43,848 nucleotides of DNA from Rhodospirillaceae bacterium (lineage in GTDB: Bacteria; Pseudomonadota; Alphaproteobacteria; Rhodospirillales; Casp-alpha2), in contig JAERTE010000031.1 in the NCBI GenBank assembly GCA_016845145.1, positions 1 through 43,848 of the forward strand. The letters are read 5' to 3'. The notes under the pieces are model-generated. The model saw only the letters and a program-made list of their open reading frames with translations, ran no database searches and had not been told where the DNA came from. Every line of letters begins with the position of its first letter. Positions within the stretch are counted from its first letter, which is position 1. Position numbers and translations under genes: made by a program. Shown in pieces: positions 16,959 through 26,459 of this stretch.

Positions 16959-17963
16959 ATGACCGTACATTCGAAACTACGAAACCTGACCATCGCCGCC
17001 GGCCTGTCGGCTGCGATGGCCGTTCCAGGTCTTGCCTCGGCCGGCACCACTTGGGACCTGCCTGTCGTCTGGCCGGACGGCAACTTCCACACCAAAAACG
17101 CACGGATGTTCGCCGAGGAAGTCAAAAAGGCGACCGGCGGCGACGTGGTGATCAACGTGCACTCCGGCGGCTCCTTGGGCTTCAAGGGTCCAGAAATGCT
17201 GAAGGTGGTGCGCGACGGCCTCGCGCCCATCGGCGAAATGCTCCTCAACCAGCAGGTCGGCGAAGCGCCGCTGTTGGGCCTGGAAGCAACGCCTTATATG
17301 TCGCGCCATCACGATGACCTGGCGCTGTTCCACAAGCACTGGCTCCCCGAGGTCAACAAGGTTGTGGCGAAATTCAACCAGAAATTCCTCTACGTGGTGC
17401 CGTGGCCGCGCCAGTATGTCTACACCAAAGTGCCGGCCAAGTCGGTGGACGACTTGAAGGGCATCAAGATCCGCACCTACAACAAGACCACGACGGGTAT
17501 GTTCAACCGCATCGGCATGACGTCGGTGCAGCTACCCTGGGGTGAAGTGGTGCCTTCGCTCGCCGCCGGCACCATCGACGGCGTGACCACATCTGCCTCA
17601 TCCGGCGTTGACGGCAAGTTCTGGGAGTTCTTGAAGTACATGTACCCGACCAACCACGTCTGGTCGTCGAACGCCCTTTCCGTGAATCTGGACGCCTGGA
17701 ACAAGCTCTCGAAGAAAAACCAGGACGCCATCGTTGGCGTGGCCAATCGCCTGCAACCAAAGTTCTGGGATATCTCCAAGGGTGAGGACACTGCGAAGGT
17801 GAAAATTCTCACCGACAACGGTGTGACCTTCGGCAAAGTGACCGCCGACATGATGAGAATCATGCAGGACAAGACCAAGCCGATGATGCAGGAAGCCGTC
17901 GATTCAATCGGTGGACCTGCCGCCGGTATTGTCGCCGGTTACAAGAAGGAACGCGGCATGTAA
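16959..17963 (+). CDS. TRAP transporter substrate-binding protein (DctP family)
   Basis: A 334-residue exported binding protein. The signal peptide covers about residues 1-28 (hydrophobic AAGLSAAMAVPGLASAG). The mature part has the DctP fold; the KIRTYN segment supplies the arginine that usually salt-bridges a carboxylate ligand, and LPWGEVVPSLAAGTIDGVTT is the conserved hinge region. It therefore probably binds an organic acid. GGGAGG lies just upstream of the ATG. The membrane subunit genes follow after a strong hairpin, which would raise the level of this subunit over the others. Confidence 0.93.
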   Translation: MTVHSKLRNLTIAAGLSAAMAVPGLASAGTTWDLPVVWPDGNFHTKNARMFAEEVKKATGGDVVINVHSGGSLGFKGPEMLKVVRDGLAPIGEMLLNQQVGEAPLLGLEATPYMSRHHDDLALFHKHWLPEVNKVVAKFNQKFLYVVPWPRQYVYTKVPAKSVDDLKGIKIRTYNKTTTGMFNRIGMTSVQLPWGEVVPSLAAGTIDGVTTSASSGVDGKFWEFLKYMYPTNHVWSSNALSVNLDAWNKLSKKNQDAIVGVANRLQPKFWDISKGEDTAKVKILTDNGVTFGKVTADMMRIMQDKTKPMMQEAVDSIGGPAAGIVAGYKKERGM

Positions 17964-17972
17964 GTCCGCTCT

Positions 17973-18000
17973 CCCGTCCCTGGCTCACGCCGGGGACGGG
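17973..18000 (+). terminator. GC-rich hairpin between the binding-protein and membrane subunit genes
   Basis: Arms CCCGTCCCTGGC and GCCGGGGACGGG form a 12-bp stem with one T-G pair and a TCAC loop, 9 bases after the stop codon. The following GTTCTTTCCC is only weakly T-rich, so it is more likely a 3' mRNA stabiliser or partial terminator than a full stop. Confidence 0.55.
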
Positions 18001-18062
18001 GTTCTTTCCCAATTTTCTCATTGAAATATGATCGACGCTCGGACCGCCGATGGGGAGTTTTC

Positions 18063-18581
18063 ATGCGTAGCGCTCTCAGTTTTCTGGATTGGATTTCCAA
18101 GGCCCTCGGCGCTTTCGCCGCGGTGCTAACGGTCTCCATCGGCGTTGTCATTATTGCCGAGATATTTGCCCGCTCAGTGTTCAATGTCTCCTTCAGCTTC
18201 GCCTGGGAGTACAGCGCCTACGCGATGGGCGTCGCGATGTTTTGCGGCATGGCCTTCACGTTGCGCACCGGTGGGCACATCCGCGTCTCGCTGCTGGCTT
18301 CGGCCCTGACTAAAAAACCCGCGCACGCGATCGATATCCTGTGCACGCTGGGGGGCATTTTCTTTTCAGGATTTATCAGTTTCGCGCTTTGCGAGTTGGC
18401 TTGGAAATCGTTTCTGTCGGGCTCGACCTCGCCTTCCGTGACAGCGACACCTTTGATCATTCCGCAAGGCTTGATCGCCTTGGGTGCGGTGCTACTAACG
18501 CTGCAATTCATCGCCCGGTTGATCCGACTTTTGATCAATGAGCCGCCCGAAGACACCACCGTCTCCTACCAGGTGGACTGA
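18063..18581 (+). CDS. TRAP transporter small membrane subunit (DctQ family)
   Basis: A 172-residue inner-membrane protein with four predicted membrane helices (for example AVLTVSIGVVIIAEIFARSV and LGGIFFSGFISFALCELAW). The segment FAWEYSAYAMGVAMFCGMAF with downstream GGHIRV is typical of DctQ subunits. The ATG at 18063 has GGGGAG 6 bases upstream; the open frame extends 14 codons further but without a ribosome-binding site. It partners the DctM subunit whose gene starts 2 bases later. Confidence 0.92.
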   Translation: MRSALSFLDWISKALGAFAAVLTVSIGVVIIAEIFARSVFNVSFSFAWEYSAYAMGVAMFCGMAFTLRTGGHIRVSLLASALTKKPAHAIDILCTLGGIFFSGFISFALCELAWKSFLSGSTSPSVTATPLIIPQGLIALGAVLLTLQFIARLIRLLINEPPEDTTVSYQVD

Positions 18582-18583
18582 GC

Positions 18584-19891
18584 ATGGACCCTATTTTTAT
18601 CCTAATCACCGTTCTCGCGCTGCTGACCTTCTACCTCGGCCTCGGCATCTGGGTCGGTGTCGGGCTTTATGCGGTGGCTATCACCTCGCTGGCATTGTTC
18701 AAGAGCATGCCGGTGGACAAGCTCGTGGCGCAGCTCACCTACAACACTGTCACGACACCCGAAATGGTGGCGCTGCCGATGTTTATACTGATGGCGGAAA
18801 TCTTATTCCACACGCGCCTATCCACTTCGCTGTTCAATGGGCTGTCGCCCTGGACCCATCGTCTGCCCGGACGGATGATGCACGTGAATGTGCTCGGTTG
18901 CACGCTGTTCGCGGCCATTTCCGGCTCCTCGGCGGCGACGGCGGCAACGGTGGGCCGCATCACCCTTTCAGAACTGTTTCGCCGAGGCTATGACCGCGAC
19001 TTGGTGATCGGCTCGTTGGCCGGTGCCGGCACCTTGGGCTTTCTCATTCCGCCCTCGATTATCCTGATCATTTACGGCGTGCTTTCCGAGACCTCGATCC
19101 TGAAGCTGTTCATGGCCGGTATCATTCCGGGGCTGATCCTGTCGCTCTGCTTCATGGGCTATCTGGGCCTGCGCGCCACCATGAACCCCGCGCTGCTGCC
19201 GGAAGCCGAAGAGACCCCCACCTGGCGCGACCGGATGGTCAGTCTCATCGACCTGGGGCCTGTGGTGTTCCTGATCGCTTTGGTGCTGGGCTCCATGTAC
19301 GCTGGCATCGCCAGCCCGTCGGAGGCTGCCGCCGTCGGTGTGCTTGGCGCCTTTTTGGTTTCCGCCGGACAAAAGACGCTCACAATGGATACCGTGCGCA
19401 AGGCGTGCTTGGGCGCGGTGCGCACCACGTCGATGATCGCGCTGATCGTCGCCGGCGCCGTATTCCTGTCGGTCTCCATGGCGTATCTTGGCGTGCCGCG
19501 CATGATTGCTGCTGAGATTGCGGCGCTGCAGCTCTCGCCCATTTCATTGATTTTGCTGTTGCTGGTGTTCTACGCAGTTCTCGGTTGTGTGCTGGATGGG
19601 CTATCGGCCATCGTCATGACGCTGCCGATCACCTTGCCCTTGGTCATTTCCGCGGGTTTCGACAAAATCTGGTTCGGGGTATTCGTGGTCATCGTCGTGG
19701 AAATGGCGCAGATTACGCCGCCCGTCGGATTCAACTTATTCGTCATTCAGGGATTGACCGGCGAGAAGATCGGCCGAGTCGCCAAGGCAACCATTCCTTT
19801 TTTCCTGATCATGGCCGCCTTCGCCATCTTGATCGCCGTGTTTCCCGAAATCGTCACCTTCCTGCCGTCAAATGTAAAACTCAGAGGATAA
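18584..19891 (+). CDS. TRAP transporter large membrane subunit (DctM family)
   Basis: A 435-residue very hydrophobic protein of the DctM family, the ion-coupled channel of the TRAP system. Family segments include MLVAQLTYN-like helices, SGSSAATAATVGRI in the first half, GTLGFLIPPSIILIIYGVLSE, and ITPPVGFNLFVIQGLTG near the C-terminus. About twelve membrane helices are expected. It moves the substrate using a sodium or proton gradient together with the binding protein and DctQ encoded upstream. The hyuA gene follows after 7 bases. Confidence 0.95.
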   Translation: MDPIFILITVLALLTFYLGLGIWVGVGLYAVAITSLALFKSMPVDKLVAQLTYNTVTTPEMVALPMFILMAEILFHTRLSTSLFNGLSPWTHRLPGRMMHVNVLGCTLFAAISGSSAATAATVGRITLSELFRRGYDRDLVIGSLAGAGTLGFLIPPSIILIIYGVLSETSILKLFMAGIIPGLILSLCFMGYLGLRATMNPALLPEAEETPTWRDRMVSLIDLGPVVFLIALVLGSMYAGIASPSEAAAVGVLGAFLVSAGQKTLTMDTVRKACLGAVRTTSMIALIVAGAVFLSVSMAYLGVPRMIAAEIAALQLSPISLILLLLVFYAVLGCVLDGLSAIVMTLPITLPLVISAGFDKIWFGVFVVIVVEMAQITPPVGFNLFVIQGLTGEKIGRVAKATIPFFLIMAAFAILIAVFPEIVTFLPSNVKLRG

Positions 19892-19898
19892 AGCCAAA

Positions 19899-21992
19899 GT
19901 GACCACGCCTTCACCAACCGTCCGCCTAGCCGTTGACATCGGCGGCACGTTTACCGATGTCGTCTTGGAAGCCGACAACAATCGCACCACCGTAAAAGTG
20001 TTGACCACGCCGGCCGCACCCGAAGAGGGCGTGCTGGAGGGTGTCGAGCACGTGCTGGCCGATGCCGGCGTCGAGGCGGCTTCACTCGGCGTCTTCTTGC
20101 ACGGCACCACGTTGGCGACCAATGCGATTATCGAGCGCAAGGGTGCGGTCACGGCTCTGATCACCACAGAAGGTTTCCGCGACGTTTTGGAAATCGGTTA
20201 CGAGAGCCGCTACAACCAGTACGATGTGATGATCGAGAAGCCGGCCCCCTTGGTGCCGCGCAGCCGCCGCTTCACGGTGCCCGAGCGGGTCGATGTGCAC
20301 GGCAACGTGCTCACCGCGCTGGACGAGGACGCACTCAGGCGCATCGTGCCTGAGATCGTCGCGTCCGGTGCAGAGAGTATCGCGGTCGGCTTCATGCATG
20401 CCTACGCCAACCCGGCGCATGAATTGCGCGTGCGCGATATTTTGTCCGAGATGGCGCCCGATGTGTCGCTCTCTCTATCGTCCGAGGTCTGCCCGGAAAT
20501 CCGGGAGTTCGAGCGTTTCACCACGACTAGCGCCAATGCCTATGTGCGGCCGTTGATGTCGAGCTACCTGAGGCGTTTGCAAGAGCGCCTGACGGCGTTG
20601 GGTGTCGGCTGCCCGGTGCTGATGATGACATCCGGCGGCGGCCTGACGGCGCTGGAGACGGCACGGCAATTCCCCATCCGGCTGGTTGAGTCCGGTCCTG
20701 CCGGCGGCGCCATCCTGGCAACGCAAATCGCCAGCGAATTGGCGCTCGACAAGGTGATCTCGTTCGACATGGGCGGCACCACAGCGAAAATCTGCCTGAT
20801 CGAGAACCAAACGGCAGGCAAGGCGCGCGAGTTCGAGGTCGACCGCCAGGCACGGTTCATGAAAGGCAGCGGCCTGCCGCTACGCATCCCGGTGATCGAA
20901 ATGGTCGAGATCGGTGCGGGGGGCGGATCGATCGCGCGCGTCGATGCCATGAACCAGATCACCACCGGTCCCGACAGCGCCGGCGCCGACCCGGGCCCGG
21001 CCGCCTATGACCGGGGCGGGGTGGAGCCGACCATATCGGATGCCGACATTCATTTGGGCCGGATTGACCCCGGCCTGTTTGCCGGCGGACGGGTGAAGCT
21101 GGCGCCGGAGAAATCCGCCGCCGCCATCGAGGCCAATGTCGCCGCTCCCCTTAACCTGTCGAGCCATCTGGCGGCGTTTGGCATCACCGAAATGGTCGAC
21201 GAGACCATGTCCAACGCGGCCCGCGTGCATGCGGTCGAGCAAGGCTATGAGGCCTCCGACCACACATTGGTGGCCTTCGGCGGTGCCGCGCCTTTGCACG
21301 TTGGACGGTTGGCGGAGAAGTTGCATATCGACCAAATCATCGTGCCGACAAATGCCGGGGTCGGCTCCGCCATCGGCTTTCTGCGCGCGCCCGTCGCCTA
21401 CGAGGTGGTCCGCAGCCGCTCCATGCATCTCGGCAAGCTCGACATCGATGCCGTCAACGCCATCATGGACGAGATGCGCGCCGAGGCCCTGGCCGTTGTT
21501 GAGGCCGGGGCGCCGGGGGCCGAAACCGAAGAACACCGCATCGCCTTCATGCGCTACGCCGGGCAAGGCCATGAGATCGTCGTGCCGGCACCTTCACGTC
21601 CCTTGACCGACGACGATGTCGGCAACCTGCAAGAGGCCTATGACCGGGAGTATTCGAAACTCTACGCGCGCATCTTGCCGAATGCGGATGTCGAGGTGCT
21701 GACCTGGGCCCTGACCATCACCACCAAGGCCGAGACCCCCGCCGCAATCGATAACGCCGACGCGGCGGGTGCGGCGAGCCCCATCGGCAACCGGCGCATT
21801 TTCGATCCGGGCTTGGGCGAAGAGCGCGACATCGCGCTCTATTGGCGCCCCGACCTCTCGCCCGGCCAGGCCATCGAAGGCCCCGCTGTGATCGCCGAAG
21901 ACGAGACCTCGTCGTTCGTGCCCGATAGCTTCAATGCGACGATCGCCGCCAACGGCTATATCATCCTGGACCGCAAACCGGAGACCAAGTGA
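19899..21992 (+). CDS. hyuA: Hydantoinase/oxoprolinase subunit A (HyuA)
   Basis: A 697-residue ATP-dependent hydrolase subunit. VRLAVDIGGTFTDVVLE at the N-terminus is the phosphate-binding motif of the actin-like ATPase fold; LHGTTLATNAIIERKGA and VISFDMGGTTAKICLIE are the matching motifs of the two halves, and GAGGGSIARVD is also conserved. The order is Hydant_A_N, Hydantoinase_A and the C-terminal domain. With subunit B it opens a cyclic amide or imide (hydantoin, 5-oxoproline, N-methylhydantoin-like) at the cost of ATP. The GTG start at 19899 has a GAGG about 11 bases upstream. The substrate is not evident from sequence. Confidence 0.93.
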   Translation: MTTPSPTVRLAVDIGGTFTDVVLEADNNRTTVKVLTTPAAPEEGVLEGVEHVLADAGVEAASLGVFLHGTTLATNAIIERKGAVTALITTEGFRDVLEIGYESRYNQYDVMIEKPAPLVPRSRRFTVPERVDVHGNVLTALDEDALRRIVPEIVASGAESIAVGFMHAYANPAHELRVRDILSEMAPDVSLSLSSEVCPEIREFERFTTTSANAYVRPLMSSYLRRLQERLTALGVGCPVLMMTSGGGLTALETARQFPIRLVESGPAGGAILATQIASELALDKVISFDMGGTTAKICLIENQTAGKAREFEVDRQARFMKGSGLPLRIPVIEMVEIGAGGGSIARVDAMNQITTGPDSAGADPGPAAYDRGGVEPTISDADIHLGRIDPGLFAGGRVKLAPEKSAAAIEANVAAPLNLSSHLAAFGITEMVDETMSNAARVHAVEQGYEASDHTLVAFGGAAPLHVGRLAEKLHIDQIIVPTNAGVGSAIGFLRAPVAYEVVRSRSMHLGKLDIDAVNAIMDEMRAEALAVVEAGAPGAETEEHRIAFMRYAGQGHEIVVPAPSRPLTDDDVGNLQEAYDREYSKLYARILPNADVEVLTWALTITTKAETPAAIDNADAAGAASPIGNRRIFDPGLGEERDIALYWRPDLSPGQAIEGPAVIAEDETSSFVPDSFNATIAANGYIILDRKPETK

Positions 21993-22017
21993 TGCCCGCG
22001 AAAACGGAGTTTTCGAC

Positions 22018-23679
22018 ATGACTGACACAGCACTCGATACCATCCATATGCAAATCATGTGGAACCGTCTGATCTCTGTCGTCGAGGAACAGGCGCAAAC
22101 CCTGATGCGGACCGCCTTCAGCCCGATTGTGCGCGAATGTGGCGACTTGTCTGCCGGCGTGTTCGACCGTCGCGGCCGCATGTTGACGCAAGCCGTCACC
22201 GGCACGCCGGGTCACGTGAATTCCATGGCCGAGGCGGTAAAGCATTTCATCGACCACTTCCCCATCGAGGAAATGAACGAAGGCGATATCTACATCACCA
22301 ACGACCCGTGGATGGGCACCGGGCACCTGAACGATTTCGTGCTCACCACACCGGCCTTCAAGGACGGCAGGCTGGTGGGCTTGCTCAGCTGCACCTCGCA
22401 CCTGACCGACATCGGCGGGCTCGGCACCGGACCGGACGGTACCGACGTGCATATGGAGGGCATCTATATTCCGATGCTGAAACTGGCCGACTGCGGCGTC
22501 ATGAACGAGACCCTGCTCGCCATGGTGCGCCAGAACACCCGCCAACCTGTCGAGACCGAAGGCGACGTTTATTCCCTGGCCGCGTGCAATGACATCGGCT
22601 GCAAGCGTCTGATCGAGATGATGGAGGAATTCGACCTCGATGATCTGGAGGGCATTTCGGACTTCATTTATGAGAATTCCCACGCCGCGGTCATGGCCGA
22701 GATCGCCAAACTGCCTAAGGGTACGTGGCGCAACTCCATGACCATCGACGGCTTTGATGAGCCGTTGGACCTGGTGGCGACGCTGACAATATCCGACGAC
22801 GGCATCACCATGGATTACGACGGCACGTCGCCGAAGTCGCGCTACGGGATCAACGTGCCCATGGCCTATACCACAGCCTACACCTGCTTTGGGCTCAGCT
22901 GCATTGTGCGGCCCGACGTGCCCAACAACGCGGGCTCCCTGGCGCCACTGAAAGTGACCGTACCTGAAGGCAGCGTGTTGAATGCGCCCTACCCTTCCGC
23001 CGTTTGCTCGCGCCATGTGATTGGGCAAATGCTCCCCGATGTCGTGTTTGGCTGTCTTGCGCAAGCTGTCCCGGACCGTATCCCGGCAGAGGGTGCATCG
23101 TGTCTGTGGAACCTGACTTTCCGGGGTGAGACGGACCGGGGCTCCAACGACGCTTCGATCTTCGCCGTTACTGCGGTCACCAACGGCGGCACCGGCGCGC
23201 GCCCGACCAAAGACGGCCTGTCCGCCACCGCTTATCCGTCCGGCGTGCGCGGCACACCGGTTGAGATCAACGAAACCGTGGCGCCCTTGATCGTGCACCG
23301 CAAGGAGTACCGCACCGATTCCGCCGGTGCAGGTGCTACGCGCGGTGGCTTGGGCCAGGTGATCGAGATCACGTCGGCCATCAATGCGGATATGGAATTG
23401 CTGGCCGCATTCGACCGTTGCAAATTCCCGCCACGCGGTCGCTTCGGCGGCGAGAATGGCGAGAAAGGTTCGGTGCGCCTGGCATCCGGCTCCGAGCTTG
23501 CCTCCAAAGGCACGCAGATGATCAACGCCGGCGAACGGATCGTCATCCATACACCCGGCGGTGCCGGTTATGGCGAGCCAAAAGACCGCGACCCCGCAAA
23601 ACTTGCCGCAGATGTGGCCGATGGGCTGGTCTCGACCGATGCGGCGACAAGGGATTATGGGTTCAATGCTCCCAAGTGA
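22018..23679 (+). CDS. hyuB: Hydantoinase/oxoprolinase subunit B (HyuB)
   Basis: A 553-residue partner of HyuA. Diagnostic segments are TAFSPIVRECGDLSAGVFD, GHVNSMAEAVKHFI, YITNDPWMGTGHLNDFVL, and the C-terminal GGLGQVIEI and GGAGYGEPKDRDP. The ATG at 22018 has GGAG 9 bases upstream; an open frame extends 28 codons further into the hyuA gene but is not needed. It completes the two-subunit amidohydrolase encoded by the operon. A membrane protein gene follows after 3 bases. Confidence 0.94.
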   Translation: MTDTALDTIHMQIMWNRLISVVEEQAQTLMRTAFSPIVRECGDLSAGVFDRRGRMLTQAVTGTPGHVNSMAEAVKHFIDHFPIEEMNEGDIYITNDPWMGTGHLNDFVLTTPAFKDGRLVGLLSCTSHLTDIGGLGTGPDGTDVHMEGIYIPMLKLADCGVMNETLLAMVRQNTRQPVETEGDVYSLAACNDIGCKRLIEMMEEFDLDDLEGISDFIYENSHAAVMAEIAKLPKGTWRNSMTIDGFDEPLDLVATLTISDDGITMDYDGTSPKSRYGINVPMAYTTAYTCFGLSCIVRPDVPNNAGSLAPLKVTVPEGSVLNAPYPSAVCSRHVIGQMLPDVVFGCLAQAVPDRIPAEGASCLWNLTFRGETDRGSNDASIFAVTAVTNGGTGARPTKDGLSATAYPSGVRGTPVEINETVAPLIVHRKEYRTDSAGAGATRGGLGQVIEITSAINADMELLAAFDRCKFPPRGRFGGENGEKGSVRLASGSELASKGTQMINAGERIVIHTPGGAGYGEPKDRDPAKLAADVADGLVSTDAATRDYGFNAPK

Positions 23680-23682
23680 CCG

Positions 23683-24639
23683 ATGATCGATGCGCTCAGC
23701 CTGTACATACAGCGCCATGCTGTATGGTTCTGGGCTTCAGCACTGTTCGTCGGTCTCGCTTTCCAGGACCTGGCAGCAATCCTTCGCCCGATCGTCTTTC
23801 CCTTCGCTGTCATGACCATGATGATGAGTATGACTCGGATGGATTGGCCACAAGTGCGGGCTTATATCCGCCGTCCGGGCCTAAGTCTGTTCGTGGGAAC
23901 GATGACAATGGTCGTCAGCCCAGTATGTATTTGGTTGGGTTTGAAATTCGTTGAAATAGAAGACGGCCTAGCCACGGGTCTGGTTCTGATCGCTGCGGCA
24001 CCGCCTCTTTTGTCTAGCCTGACCTACGCTATTTTCCTGGGGCTAGACGATGCTTTGGCGGTGACGGTTTCCGTACCGTTCAACCTGCTCAGCCCGTTGA
24101 TTATGCCAGCCTTGCTGATCTCGTTTCTTGAGCTCGATCTCGCTCTCGGCATTGCGTCGCTGACCTGGCGGCTTGCACTGATGGTGGGCCTGTCTTTCTG
24201 CGGTGCGTGGCTGATCCGAAAATGGGTCCCCGCCATAGGAAAGGGGCGGATGTCTCACCATATCGATGCCGCCACGGTACTTTTCATGACCACCTTCGGT
24301 ATTGGCGTGATGGATGGCATTTCCGCCATCATCATCAATGATCCGATGAAGGCGTTAACGTATGTATTTGCGGCAGTCGCGTTCAATGCAGGGATGCAAT
24401 TGATTGCCACTTTGTCTGTCTGGCGCTTGGGAGGCAAACTGGCATTGACGACCGGGCTCGTTGCGGGATGCAGGAACGTTATGCTGGTTATTGGAGCCGT
24501 GTCGTCATCAGCCTGCTCTGATATCATGTTGTTTCTGATTGTCTCCCAGTTGCCACTGTATGTGTTTCCCGCCATTCAGCGCCCGATATGCCGCCTAATT
24601 CTTCGCATCACAAATGGCCAGAAAACACTTGTTGAATGA
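23683..24639 (+). CDS. Bile acid:sodium symporter-like membrane protein
   Basis: A 318-residue membrane protein with about nine to ten helices, resembling the BASS (bile acid:sodium symporter) fold: MTMMMSMTRMDWPQVR, GLVLIAAAPPLLSSLTYAI and GLVAGCRNVMLVIGAV correspond to conserved regions, including the helix break around the two crossing segments. It starts 3 bases after hyuB, so it belongs to the catabolic operon and may export a product or import a second organic acid. The sequence diverges from well-known members, so the substrate is open. Confidence 0.75.
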   Translation: MIDALSLYIQRHAVWFWASALFVGLAFQDLAAILRPIVFPFAVMTMMMSMTRMDWPQVRAYIRRPGLSLFVGTMTMVVSPVCIWLGLKFVEIEDGLATGLVLIAAAPPLLSSLTYAIFLGLDDALAVTVSVPFNLLSPLIMPALLISFLELDLALGIASLTWRLALMVGLSFCGAWLIRKWVPAIGKGRMSHHIDAATVLFMTTFGIGVMDGISAIIINDPMKALTYVFAAVAFNAGMQLIATLSVWRLGGKLALTTGLVAGCRNVMLVIGAVSSSACSDIMLFLIVSQLPLYVFPAIQRPICRLILRITNGQKTLVE

Positions 24640-24955
24640 AACCACACCGCTGATTGGCTGGAGAAGCGGGTTTTTCCTGCCGACCATGCCCAGAACTGAA
24701 GTTGCGATTATCGATTCAAGCGCCGGAGAAGTCGCAAAAATCACCTCCAGCTCCGAGAACGGCGAGGATTGCCCTGCAATGCTCTCCGCAGATCAGCCTC
24801 TAGTCATTGGCCCGCGTTCATTTTGCGGCATCGGCTAAAGCGGAGTGTCCTGATCTCCGGTTCGATCAGCTGGGGGCATTGCGCTCTATGCTCCCGTTTA
24901 ACTAAATTGAGGCAACAGTGTTGCCTGCCGCAGTATATTTCAAGGTCTATTCCAC
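24640..24955. other. Gene-free stretch before the MATE gene
   Basis: No convincing gene is seen. An open frame at 24614-24838 has no ribosome-binding site or recognisable family. Near the right end, at 24911-24925, lies the perfect palindrome GGCAACA-G-TGTTGCC described separately. A shift towards lower GC begins here. Confidence 0.45.
24911..24925. promoter_or_regulatory. 15-bp perfect palindrome upstream of the MATE gene
   Basis: The arm GGCAACA and its reverse complement surround a single G, ending 30 bases before the start codon. It could be an operator for a repressor of the exporter, or a hairpin in its leader; the sequence does not decide between these. Confidence 0.45.
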
Positions 24956-26281
24956 ATGATTAGCCGGGCGCGTCTTACCATTATCCTTAACTTAGCCCTG
25001 CCGATTATCGGTGGCATGCTTTCGCAAAACATCCTCAATCTCGTTGATGCCGCCATGGTCGGCACGTTGGGCTCGACGTCGTTGGCAGCTGTGGGGCTCG
25101 GTAGCTATGTGAATTTCATGGCTACAGCTGTTCTCATTGGGCTAGGTTCAAGCGTTCAGGCTATGGTAGCGCGCCGCAAGGGCGAAGAGCGATCCTCAGA
25201 ATTGGCGGCACCGCTGAATGGCGGATTTCTGTTGGCCTTGCTCGTCGGTCTGCCTCTGGCCTTCGGGATGTATTATATTGCGCCCGCACTATTTTACCTG
25301 CTTAGCCCCGATCCGGCCGTGGTTGCGGAAAGCGTTCCCTATTTTCAGGTTCGCGTGATCGCGGCTATAGCGATCGGCATCAATTTCTCATTCCGTGGCT
25401 ATTGGGCTGGTGTCGGGATGACGAGGGTTTATCTGATCACCCTATTGACCATGCATGGGTGCAACGTTGTGTTCAATTATCTGCTCATTTTCGGCAAGTT
25501 CGGGGTTCCGGAACTGGGTTCCTTCGGAGCAGGGCTGGCAACGACCCTGTCGATTTGTTTGGGCAGTTGTATCTATTTCTTCATAGCCCTTCGCCGCGCC
25601 AAACCACACGGATTCATGAGCGGCATGCCGGGCATGGAAACCGTGAAAGCCATGATCCTCCTTGCCATGCCATCCGCCACGCAGCAGTTCCTGGTTGCTG
25701 CTGGAAGCACCTGCTTGTTCTGGATTGTCGGACAAGTGGGGACTAACGAGATGGCGGCCGCGAGCGTACTTGTCAACCTGACGCTGGTGGCTTTTCTGCC
25801 TTCAATGGGACTGGGGTTGGCGGCTCTATCGTTGACCGGAGAAGCCCTGGGGCGGAAGCAGCCCGAGGCGGCAAAACAGTGGGGCTGGGACGTAGTTAAA
25901 GTCGCAATGGTGTTTATCGGCATGATTTCCCTACCTGCTCTTGCCGCGCCGAACTTGATACTCGTCGGCTTCCTCCATGATCCAGAGGTGGTGGCGTTGG
26001 CGCGTGGACCGTTGCTGCTTCTGGCAGCTACCGTAGTAATCGATTCCGCCGGTATAGTGCTAATGAACGCACTGCTCGGCGCAGGGGCTGCGCGACAGGT
26101 CATGATAGTGAGCGCCGCGACACAATGGATTGTCGGATTACCGCTAGCCTACCTGGCAGGGCCAGTGTTTGGTTTCGGGTTGATGGGGATATGGTTCTGC
26201 CTAATCGGCTTTCGTACCCTGCAAGCTGGATTATTCACGGGGCTTTGGGCCAAGGGAAGATGGGCCGATATCAAGGTGTGA
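24956..26281 (+). CDS. MATE family efflux transporter
   Basis: A 441-residue membrane protein of the MATE family with about twelve helices. LALPIIGGMLSQNILNLVDAAMVG at the start and GYWAGVGMTRV in the first half, with the pseudo-repeat in the second half (LAMPSATQQFLVAAGSTCLF, VLVNLTLVAFLPSMGLG), are typical. It would export cationic drugs or metabolites in exchange for protons or sodium. It lies alone, after a palindrome that may control it, and is followed by repeats. Confidence 0.92.
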   Translation: MISRARLTIILNLALPIIGGMLSQNILNLVDAAMVGTLGSTSLAAVGLGSYVNFMATAVLIGLGSSVQAMVARRKGEERSSELAAPLNGGFLLALLVGLPLAFGMYYIAPALFYLLSPDPAVVAESVPYFQVRVIAAIAIGINFSFRGYWAGVGMTRVYLITLLTMHGCNVVFNYLLIFGKFGVPELGSFGAGLATTLSICLGSCIYFFIALRRAKPHGFMSGMPGMETVKAMILLAMPSATQQFLVAAGSTCLFWIVGQVGTNEMAAASVLVNLTLVAFLPSMGLGLAALSLTGEALGRKQPEAAKQWGWDVVKVAMVFIGMISLPALAAPNLILVGFLHDPEVVALARGPLLLLAATVVIDSAGIVLMNALLGAGAARQVMIVSAATQWIVGLPLAYLAGPVFGFGLMGIWFCLIGFRTLQAGLFTGLWAKGRWADIKV

Positions 26282-26459
26282 TTGGACTTTATAAGTTTAC
26301 GAGGATCCAGTTGCCACATGGCCGACTTATGAAATGGCACGTGTGCCGAGAAAGAAAGCTGCCACAGCGATTGCCAGCAAGGTATTCAAGATGCAAACAG
26401 CAACTGCACTAGGAAAAACACGGTCAGTCGAAAGTTAACCCTATGTACGATCAGCCAAA

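Noticed and set aside
21961..23718. Long minus-strand frame of 585 codons opposite hyuB
   Set aside because: It is a shadow of the hyuB gene: His/Gly/Arg-rich with no family features, while hyuB on the other strand is fully conserved.
24614..24838. Open frame of 74 codons after the BASS-like gene
   Set aside because: It overlaps the end of that gene, has no ribosome-binding site and no recognisable family or membrane pattern.
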